Source: Caldifarciminota bacterium (GTDB taxonomy: Bacteria > Hydrothermota > Hydrothermia > LBFQ01 > DSFT01). Taken from it: DNA of 9,937 bases. Position 1 is the first letter of the stretch. Each line of letters begins with the position of its first letter. The notes under the pieces are model-generated. The model ran no database searches and had not been told where the DNA came from. It saw nothing but the letters and a program-made list of their open reading frames with translations. The stretch covers positions 1 to 9,937 of the forward strand of contig WGAQ01000107.1 of assembly GCA_015494735.1 (NCBI GenBank). The letters run 5' to 3'. Positions 1 to 4,563 of the stretch are shown in pieces. Position numbers and translations under genes: made by a program.

Positions 1-649
1 CGGAAGACAGGAGAAAGTTCCCGTTGCTTCCCATCCAGTTGAAGCCAGAGGCAAGGTGAAAAGTTCGGGGAAGGGATTTACTGACCTGAAAGTTCCCGTC
101 CATCAGGAGTACGCTTCCCGACGTGAGGATGAGAAGATGCTTTCCATAGGGAAGAACATCCCTTACCCCTCCGAGGATAACCTTCCCGGACGCGAATCTG
201 AGAACCCCATACCTGTCCACATAGAGGATGCTGTCCGAAAAGGAAACCACCCTGACACCGTACATCTCCACCGGCGTCAGAGTATCCCGGAGGATGAAAC
301 TATGGCTCCCCATCAGAGAAATGGGGGAGAGGAGAATACCGGTGGAGGGAGAGTAATCGGAGAATGCACCCCTGACGGGGACCTTCACCACGGTGGATTC
401 CTTCATCAGGTACACTATCAAAGGGCTCTCCATGTCGCTGGTAAGGAAGAATATGCTGTCCCCGGACACTATGGCCCTGCGGATGCTCAACGTATCATAC
501 AGGAGAGGCACGAATCCCGTGTCGGTCAGGAGGTTGGCGTCAGCCAGAATGGAGTAGGTATAGGGAGTCTCGTAAATCACATTCAGGGATGAAGCAGAGA
601 TGTCCCACTCCTCCTGAGCAGTCCATATAACCGTGAGAACGAGTACCAT
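1..649 (-). CDS. Partial exported beta-rich protein, function unknown (C-terminus beyond left edge)
   Basis: Translating the minus strand from the ATG at 649-647 gives an open frame of about 216 residues with no stop before the window edge, so the 3' end is missing. The protein starts MVLVLTVIWTAQEEW, a very short hydrophobic stretch with no basic residues. I read it as a minimal signal peptide with possible cleavage after the TA at residues 10-11. The rest is rich in short beta-strand patterns (for example SGDSIFFL, SDSILYVDRYGVLRF, GSVLLMDGNF), reminiscent of beta-propeller or WD/PQQ-like blades. No family can be named with confidence. An in-frame TAA just upstream excludes an earlier start. 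A TTTAAAAT box sits about 20 bases upstream of the ATG and no clear Shine-Dalgarno is present. The gene lies 41 bases downstream of the roadblock operon but appears to have its own promoter. Confidence 0.75.
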   Translation of the reverse strand, partial: MVLVLTVIWTAQEEWDISASSLNVIYETPYTYSILADANLLTDTGFVPLLYDTLSIRRAIVSGDSIFFLTSDMESPLIVYLMKESTVVKVPVRGAFSDYSPSTGILLSPISLMGSHSFILRDTLTPVEMYGVRVVSFSDSILYVDRYGVLRFASGKVILGGVRDVLPYGKHLLILTSGSVLLMDGNFQVSKSLPRTFHLASGFNWMGSNGNFLLSS

Positions 650-665
650 AACGCCCCGGGCGGTG

Positions 666-684
666 AAATTTTAAAGGAAGATTC
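666..684 (-). promoter_or_regulatory. Promoter core of the left-edge gene (19-base shared block)
   Basis: On the minus strand this reads GAATCTTCCTTTAAAATTT. The same 19 bases occur at 2479-2497 just before the tRNA-Ala gene, and 14 of them occur at 6824-6837 before the TPR gene. The TAAAAT at 673-668 would be the -10 element, which puts the transcript start near 661 and leaves a leader of about 12 bases. No convincing -35 hexamer is visible at the expected distance. Confidence 0.6.
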
Positions 685-690
685 CGGCCT

Positions 691-1080
691 TTACTGACCC
701 ATTGTGGTTTTATACGCCTTTATCGCCCTCCTGAGAGCCACTTTGAGCATTCCTATGGAAGGTGTTTCGGTGGAGACAACCATTATATTAACATCAGCAT
801 CGACCCTCTCCACGAGGATGTACCCATATTTCGATTCGATGATGAGACGATCGGTGGAAGATATACCCATGTGCTGAAGTGTGGTAATGGCAAGGCTCAC
901 TATACCGGCTCCGACTGCGGAAAAATACTCATCCCACGGGACCTCTTCGTCGATCCTCCTCCCCTCGAAATCCTGTATGGTATTCAGGAGGGGAAACCCC
1001 TCTCGCGTGAAGATGACGAAGCCCAGAAGGCCGGGCACGGTTCGCCTGATGCTCTCCAGTTTTTCGACCAGTTCATCCAT
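691..1080 (-). CDS. Roadblock/LC7 domain protein (second copy of operon)
   Basis: A 129-residue single-domain roadblock/LC7 (MglB-like) protein. These small dimeric proteins regulate or scaffold Ras-like GTPases. The family pattern is visible: an N-terminal amphipathic helix (residues 1-14), the strand-turn-strand GFVIFTREGFPLLNT (20-34), the long central helix EYFSAVGAGIVSLAITTLQHMG (51-72), strands LIIESKYGYILVERV (79-93) and VNIMVVS (97-103), and a C-terminal helix GMLKVALRRAIKAYK (110-124). It is a clear paralogue of the roadblock protein at 1653-2075; both share AVGAGI/AIGAGI and a 'GFxxFTRxGFP' motif. It is the last gene of a three-gene operon, 21 bases after the globin-like gene, with an AGGA sequence shortly before the ATG. 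A heterodimer with its paralogue is plausible but inferred. Confidence 0.9.
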   Translation of the reverse strand: MDELVEKLESIRRTVPGLLGFVIFTREGFPLLNTIQDFEGRRIDEEVPWDEYFSAVGAGIVSLAITTLQHMGISSTDRLIIESKYGYILVERVDADVNIMVVSTETPSIGMLKVALRRAIKAYKTTMGQ

Positions 1081-1101
1081 TATATCCTGCCAGTTCGATG
1101 C

Positions 1102-1656
1102 CTAATTCTTTGCATATTCCTTCATCAGACTGTTTATGGCCGCTCTCACGTAATTCCTGAAAAGGGCTCTGCTCATTCCCGTGGCCCTTTCCACTGCGTG
1201 GAAGAATGTCCTGTGCATCTCGTCCGACAGGAGTATCACGAATATCATTCCAAATTTTTCGAGTGCGGAGATTATTCTCTTAGCTTCATCCTGCGGAAAC
1301 TTTTCCTCCACGAAAGGCCTCATGTATCGGATAATCTTTATCAGAACGGTGGCACCCGCATAGAAGGATATCTCGTTCTTCACGCTCACAAAAGCAAGGT
1401 CGGTTATGGGTCCCAGGTCCTCCAGATTCAGCGCTCCGGCAATACCCTTCAGTCTTTCCAGAACATCGCGGGCGATATCCTCATCCAGACCCATTATCTC
1501 CCTGAATTCGTCGAAGTGCTCATCTATCACCCTGCTTATGGTACCCAGAAGGAACTGACTGTTCCTCTTAAGAAGTTCCACATCTTCCTGGCTGATGGAC
1601 AGGGCCACCATCTCCTTCATGTGCTCTCTGATATCATCCTGCCTTATCCCGCTCAT
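1102..1656 (-). CDS. Globin-sensor-like helical protein, probably without haem
   Basis: 184 residues, all helical, with no signal peptide. The N-terminal half (ISQEDVELLKRNSQFLLGTISRVIDEHFDEF, residues 21-51, cited here in outline) follows the A and B helix pattern of globin-coupled sensors and protoglobins, where a line like 'DLxLLxxLxPLLxPHLxEIVDxFYDxL' is typical. Residues 81-112 resemble the F-G helix region. By my recalled alignment, the position of the proximal haem histidine is Phe89 and the distal B-helix tyrosine is also replaced (HFDEF at 47-51). It may therefore be a haem-free globin fold like the N-terminal domain of the stressosome protein RsbR, acting as a sensor or protein-binding unit. 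It sits between two roadblock genes, overlapping the upstream stop by ATGA, so co-translation is likely. The globin assignment is by pattern memory and needs profile searching; the helical cytoplasmic nature is secure. Confidence 0.6.
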   Translation of the reverse strand: MSGIRQDDIREHMKEMVALSISQEDVELLKRNSQFLLGTISRVIDEHFDEFREIMGLDEDIARDVLERLKGIAGALNLEDLGPITDLAFVSVKNEISFYAGATVLIKIIRYMRPFVEEKFPQDEAKRIISALEKFGMIFVILLSDEMHRTFFHAVERATGMSRALFRNYVRAAINSLMKEYAKN

Positions 1657-2075
1657 ACCAGTTCTCCTTCGCTCCTTATATACTCTTTTATCTTCCTGCG
1701 GGCGCTATCCACGGCCATCCTGACCAGACCCACCGGAACATCCGGATAGGATATGGCCATTATGCCAACATCCTCACTCACCTGCTCCACTATGACGTTG
1801 CCCTTCGGGGACTCCACCAGCAACTTGTCCAGAGGAAGCATCCCCATCTGCTCCAGGGTTCTGCGGGCGAGGGACAGGATACCGGCTCCTATGGCCGCGA
1901 AGAATTCCCCCTCCCCCACATCGTGAAAGTCCCCCCTGAACATATCCCCGAATTCCACGGTGCTGACCACGGGGAATCCATCCCTCGTAAAGACCACAAA
2001 ACCCGCTATCCCCTGAGTTCTCTCTTGGAGGTCATGGAGCACCCGCTTCAGCCCTGATTCAATGCCTCCGTACAT
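1653..2075 (-). CDS. Roadblock/LC7 domain protein (first gene of operon)
   Basis: A 140-residue roadblock/LC7 protein, MglB-like in size. It contains GFVVFTRDGFPVVSTVE (25-41), the central helix GEFFAAIGAGILSLARRTLEQMG (56-78), strands KLLVESPKGNVIVEQV (84-99) and VGIMAIS (103-109), and a C-terminal helix to residue 134. Members dimerise through the central helices and bind small GTPases of the MglA/Rag/Cvn type as GAPs or platforms. The start is well supported by AAAAGGAGGT at 2090-2081, ideally spaced before the ATG. It opens the operon: its stop codon TGA overlaps the ATG of the globin-like gene, and a paralogue follows. A GTPase partner is not in this operon; the only candidate in the window is encoded at 8604-9134. 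Confidence 0.9.
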   Translation of the reverse strand: MYGGIESGLKRVLHDLQERTQGIAGFVVFTRDGFPVVSTVEFGDMFRGDFHDVGEGEFFAAIGAGILSLARRTLEQMGMLPLDKLLVESPKGNVIVEQVSEDVGIMAISYPDVPVGLVRMAVDSARRKIKEYIRSEGELV

Positions 2076-2144
2076 AACCCACCTCCTTTTTCAAATCCAA
2101 TCAATAGAACACCTTAATGGTATTTGTCTGCATATTGTGTATAA

Positions 2145-2173
2145 AGTTTACACCGACTGACGGGTTTTTTCAA
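2145..2173 (-). promoter_or_regulatory. Predicted promoter of the roadblock/globin-like operon
   Basis: On the minus strand TTGAAA (2173-2168), a 17-base spacer and TAAACT (2150-2145) form a good housekeeping-type promoter. The leader to the ATG at 2075 would be about 60 bases, longer than the leaders of other genes in the window, so extra regulation in the leader is possible. Confidence 0.45.
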
Positions 2174-2193
2174 GTAGAACATGTAAAAAGTAA

Positions 2194-2298
2194 AAGTCCC
2201 TGATTTTAAGAAATTTCAAGCATTTTCGCCTCCGAACTGCAAATGGTTTGCAAAAACTCATTAAGTGATTACTCATCAACTTTCAAGTCCCCTGATTT
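2194..2298. repeat. Imperfect direct repeat pair, AAGTCCC(C)TGATTT
   Basis: AAGTCCCTGATTT at 2194-2206 recurs as AAGTCCCCTGATTT at 2285-2298, one inserted C apart, with start points 91 bases apart. Both lie in the AT-rich spacer upstream of the roadblock operon. They could be operator half-sites or remnants of a decayed element; the sequence does not say which. Confidence 0.35.
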
Positions 2299-2383
2299 AT
2301 GAACCCTTAGGAAAGAACCGGATGGTCATTGAAATTTTTTCGAAAATTGAGGCAATTCCGAAAATAGGCGTGGCATGAGAAAA

Positions 2384-2404
2384 AGAGCATCGAATATGTG
2401 CTCT
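2384..2404 (-). terminator. Weak hairpin terminator of the sigma-factor operon
   Basis: A 6-bp stem AGAGCA/TGCTCT (2404-2399 with 2389-2384) with a 9-base loop. On the minus strand it is followed by a run of T residues (TGCTCTTTTTC). It would end transcripts leaving the sigma gene, but only after they have crossed the tRNA gene in antisense. The stem is short, so efficiency is uncertain. Confidence 0.4.
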
Positions 2405-2465
2405 ATTTGGAGCAGGGTGCCGACCCCGGATGTATGAATCCTCACCCCTCGAAACCGGGTCCGCT

Positions 2466-2497
2466 TTTGCACCCGGATGAATCTTCCTTTAAAATTT
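2466..2497 (+). promoter_or_regulatory. Promoter of tRNA-Ala
   Basis: TTGCAC (2467-2472), a 17-base spacer and TAAAAT (2490-2495) precede the mature tRNA 5' end by 11 bases. This places the -10 element correctly and leaves only a very short 5' precursor. The bases 2479-2497 are identical to the block upstream of the left-edge gene. Confidence 0.7.
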
Positions 2498-2506
2498 GGG
2501 TCCTGC

Positions 2507-2579
2507 GGGGCGTTAGCTCAGCTGGGAGAGCGCCGGCATGGCATGCCGGAGGTCGGGGGTTCGAATCCCCCACGCTCCA
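2507..2579 (+). tRNA. tRNA-Ala (anticodon GGC)
   Basis: A complete 73-base cloverleaf. The acceptor stem is GGGGCGT (2507-2513) with ACGCTCC (2572-2578), containing the G3-U70 wobble pair that identifies alanine tRNAs. The D stem is GCTC/GAGC. The anticodon stem CCGGC/GCCGG (2533-2537, 2545-2549) carries the loop ATGGCAT with anticodon GGC at 2540-2542. The T arm is GGGGG-TTCGAAT-CCCCC. The discriminator is A2579, and the CCA tail is not encoded. It ends two bases from the stop of the convergent sigma-factor gene. No terminator is evident downstream. Confidence 0.97.
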
Positions 2580-2581
2580 CT

Positions 2582-3046
2582 TCAGATTTTCCACATCTTC
2601 CGCAGGAGTATCAATCCCCTCCTGACCCACGTCTTGGCTGTATTCTCGTTGGTTCCCATTATGCGGGCAATTTCCCTGTACGAATAGGAATAATTGAATC
2701 TGAGAAGAAGGGCCTCCCTGTATCTGGGAGGCAGATTCGCCACCATATCCTCTATATTCCGACCCCTCACCTCATGGGGGGATGGAAGTATCTCCTCTAA
2801 ATCATCTATATCGACCACCTCCCTGCGTTTCCGGAAGTGGTCCATCATGAGATTATGGCATACGCGGAACAGCCAGGAGGGAGCCCTCGATTCGTCCACC
2901 CTGTCTATATTCTTCCAGAGTCTCACATAGGTCTCCTGCACCGCGTCCAGAGCCTCCTCCTCATTGCGAAGAACCCTCAGGGCGTACGAGTAGAGGCCAT
3001 CTCTGGTGGAGTGGTATATGCGCTCGAATTTCGCCCTGAGGGACAT
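2582..3046 (-). CDS. ECF (group 4) RNA polymerase sigma factor
   Basis: 154 residues with the two-domain layout of ECF sigma factors. Sigma-2 spans about residues 7-75, including DAVQETYVRLWKNI (34-47, core-binding region 2.2) and SWLFRVCHNLMMDHFRKRR (57-75, regions 2.3-2.4 for -10 melting). An acidic linker (76-90) follows. Sigma-4 spans 98-150, with LPPRYREALLLRF (105-117) and the helix-turn-helix YSYREIARIMGTNENTAKTWVRRG (121-144) that reads the -35 element. It is slightly short but complete. It is the last gene of a three-gene operon, four bases after the polymer-forming membrane protein, downstream of a membrane anti-sigma factor that presumably holds it inactive. The start has only a weak ribosome-binding site, so translational coupling to the preceding stop is likely. 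Its stop lies two bases from the convergent tRNA-Ala gene. Confidence 0.93.
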   Translation of the reverse strand: MSLRAKFERIYHSTRDGLYSYALRVLRNEEEALDAVQETYVRLWKNIDRVDESRAPSWLFRVCHNLMMDHFRKRREVVDIDDLEEILPSPHEVRGRNIEDMVANLPPRYREALLLRFNYSYSYREIARIMGTNENTAKTWVRRGLILLRKMWKI

Positions 3047-3050
3047 GTTA

Positions 3051-3995
3051 TCACTCTATCCGGAATATCCACTTGAACAGGGCACCGAACCCCAGGATGG
3101 AAAGCATCACCACATAGACTCCGAACATGAAGGAAAAGACGAATTGCAGACAACAGATATCCACTGGCACGAGGGAAACCAGTATATCTATCAGTTTGAA
3201 TATTGCAGCCACCGCCACGCCCACCGTCAAATCCATCCACTCATTCCACTCCCTGTCCAGATTCCGGCGCACCATCCGCCCCACATAGACCATCCCCGCA
3301 TCCACCGCCACGAAGAAGGCCAGAACGATACCTATCAGATAAAGGGGTATGAGGAGTATTCCCACGACACTGATGATGAGCAGGAGAAGGACGGGAAGAA
3401 TCAAAATGTAGGAAATCACCCCGAAGAGGACCACCCTTCCGGTATCCGCCTCGATGGAATCGGCCATGCGAAGGACGAAGCCCTTCAGTATGAGGAAGAA
3501 GATGTAGAACAGGAGCACCAACACCAGAAGGCCCAGCAAATCTCCCACAGCACCGGAGGGATGGAAGGTGCCCCTTCCGGGAGTGGCCTTCGTATTCTCA
3601 CCCATCATCATCAGACTGTTGTTGAGGATTCCCTTGATGAGCATATTCAGAACGGAGCCGGATACCTTGGAAACTTCCCCCTTTATGGTTCCCCCGTTGT
3701 TCACAAGAGAGCCTGCCACAAGGGTCAGGTCCCCCTCCACCACGGCACCCGAATCCAGAATCAGGTCTCCCCCCACGATGGAGACATCCCCATCCACCAC
3801 GCTCCCCGGATACATGTGGACATCCCCGGAGACCACATCCACGCTCCCCCTGACCCTTCCCAGTATCTCCAGACTTCCCTTGACCAGGGAGACATCTCCA
3901 TCCACGATTCCCTCCACCCTCACATCCTCCCCCACCAGGTCGAGGGAAGCAGATGTATCGGAAACCACGTACAGATTAATTAACAGTATCAGCAT
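3051..3995 (-). CDS. Membrane protein with bactofilin-like polymer-forming (beta-helix) domain
   Basis: 314 residues. Residues 1-16 (MLILLINLYVVSDTSA) look like a short signal sequence without basic residues. Residues 18-113 are tandem short repeats of the type 'G-x-V-x-GDVxxV-x-G' (for example GIVDGDVSLVKG, GSVVDGDVSIVGG, GAVVEGDLTLVAG). This is the right-handed beta-helix pattern of bactofilin/polymer-forming proteins. A linker (114-150) leads to about five predicted membrane segments near 153-171, 188-211, 213-236, 256-276 and 281-305. If the signal reading is right, the beta-helix faces the periplasm rather than the cytosol. The start has AAGGAGG about ten bases upstream and overlaps the end of the anti-sigma gene by 20 bases. 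Its place between anti-sigma and sigma suggests a role in sensing or maintaining the envelope; that role is inferred. Confidence 0.8.
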   Translation of the reverse strand: MLILLINLYVVSDTSASLDLVGEDVRVEGIVDGDVSLVKGSLEILGRVRGSVDVVSGDVHMYPGSVVDGDVSIVGGDLILDSGAVVEGDLTLVAGSLVNNGGTIKGEVSKVSGSVLNMLIKGILNNSLMMMGENTKATPGRGTFHPSGAVGDLLGLLVLVLLFYIFFLILKGFVLRMADSIEADTGRVVLFGVISYILILPVLLLLIISVVGILLIPLYLIGIVLAFFVAVDAGMVYVGRMVRRNLDREWNEWMDLTVGVAVAAIFKLIDILVSLVPVDICCLQFVFSFMFGVYVVMLSILGFGALFKWIFRIE

Positions 3996-4482
3996 ACCTC
4001 TCCAACCTCCTTTTCACCATTATGGCCATCACGATAGATAGAAGGACGAGGCCCCACAGAGCATCGAGGGGATTTACGAAGTGAAACAGCAGCGTGAAAA
4101 CACCCACCAGCAATTCCATACCCCTGACCATCAGGGAAATCAGGAGCTTCCCGTTCATGTACTCCATCAACCACAGCATGAGGCGGGAAGTCAGACCCGG
4201 CAGTAGAATCAGGATTGCAACCACGAAGAAGGAAAATGCAACAGCTCCAATAATGGGATAGGGCCGGTGAATCCCCACGCGAGATTCCACCATCGCATCC
4301 AAACTTCCAGGAGCCTGAATGGGTGGAAGCTCTTCCAGACTCCGCACGATGGACACGTACGCCCTGTAGTTGTCCATGCATATATCACAGGACTCGAGAT
4401 GCTTTCTGACCCGCTCCCTTTCGCGGGAATCCATATCCCCCTCGATGTATGCTATGAGCACTTCGTCCGATATGTGTCTCAT
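3976..4482 (-). CDS. Zinc-finger membrane anti-sigma factor
   Basis: 168 residues. The N-terminal cytoplasmic part (1-60) is a ZAS anti-sigma domain. It has the HxxxCxxC signature at His28, Cys32 and Cys35 (RKHLESCDIC) after an acidic-basic helical stretch, as in RsiW/ChrR-type proteins that clamp ECF sigma factors. Three hydrophobic segments follow (about 75-96, 112-135 and 141-157), so the protein is membrane-anchored with only small loops outside. A large periplasmic sensor domain is missing; sensing may go through the next gene's product or the membrane itself. It is the first gene of the operon with the polymer-forming protein and the sigma factor. The ATG lies only about eight bases from the predicted transcript start and has no Shine-Dalgarno, suggesting near-leaderless translation. 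Confidence 0.88.
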   Translation of the reverse strand: MRHISDEVLIAYIEGDMDSRERERVRKHLESCDICMDNYRAYVSIVRSLEELPPIQAPGSLDAMVESRVGIHRPYPIIGAVAFSFFVVAILILLPGLTSRLMLWLMEYMNGKLLISLMVRGMELLVGVFTLLFHFVNPLDALWGLVLLSIVMAIMVKRRLERYADTVN

Positions 4483-4497
4483 GGCTTCACAATAATA

Positions 4498-4524
4498 TAC
4501 GCTCCTGAGTGCCGATAAGTTTCA
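4498..4524 (-). promoter_or_regulatory. Candidate ECF-type autoregulatory promoter
   Basis: On the minus strand TGAAAC (4524-4519), a 17-base spacer and CGTA (4501-4498) resemble ECF promoters such as the Bacillus SigW class (TGAAAC, 16 bases, CGTA). The AAC core of the -35 and the CGT of the -10 are both present. The spacer is one base longer than the SigW consensus. Position directly before the anti-sigma/sigma operon fits autoregulation. Confidence 0.5.
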
Positions 4525-4535
4525 CATGTGGAAGA

Positions 4536-4553
4536 GCGGGGAGGAATCCCCGC
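4536..4553 (-). terminator. Hairpin terminator after the 716-residue secreted protein gene
   Basis: A perfect 7-bp GC-rich stem GCGGGGA/TCCCCGC with a four-base loop, 11 bases after the stop codon at 4564. On the minus strand the tail is TCTTCC rather than a pure T run, so intrinsic termination may be incomplete. It separates this gene from the ECF operon promoter that starts just beyond. Confidence 0.6.
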
Positions 4554-4563
4554 AGGAAAAGGA

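Larger units (their letters stand above)
2076..2506. other. AT-rich intergenic region without a convincing gene
   Basis: I see no credible coding region in these 431 bases. They hold the promoter of the roadblock operon, two imperfect direct repeats (2194-2206 and 2285-2298), an inverted repeat TGCAAA-TGG-TTTGCA (2238-2252), a near-palindrome AATTTTTTCGAAAATT (2332-2347) followed by a second CGAAAAT at 2359, a hairpin (2384-2404), and the tRNA promoter. The composition is clearly more AT-rich than the flanking genes. A small RNA cannot be excluded, but no promoter-terminator pair encloses one. Confidence 0.6.

Noticed and set aside
871..1749. Plus-strand open frame across the roadblock and globin-like genes
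   Set aside because: It runs antisense across parts of three well-supported genes with tight operon overlaps, and shows no family features.
2332..2365. Near-palindrome AATTTTTTCGAAAATT and nearby CGAAAAT repeat as an operator
   Set aside because: AT-rich sequence gives such patterns easily. It lies about 260 bases from the roadblock start and is not next to a recognised promoter.
2484..2497. TTTAAAAT boxes as archaeal TATA/BRE elements
   Set aside because: The box lies about 10 bases from the tRNA 5' end, not 25-30. The window also has an ECF sigma factor, anti-sigma factor and bacterial Shine-Dalgarno coupling.
2398..2630. Open frames on both strands crossing the tRNA-Ala gene
   Set aside because: They contain the translated tRNA (for example AQLGERRHGMPEVGGSNPP-like and GDSNPRPPACHAG-like strings), a familiar artefact of spurious ORFs over tRNA genes.
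3006..3983. Plus-strand open frame rich in histidine and glutamine, opposite the polymer-forming protein
   Set aside because: Low-complexity His/Gln/Asp composition is the mirror image of the minus-strand gene's codons. There is no ribosome-binding site, and the minus-strand product has a recognisable beta-helix and membrane segments.
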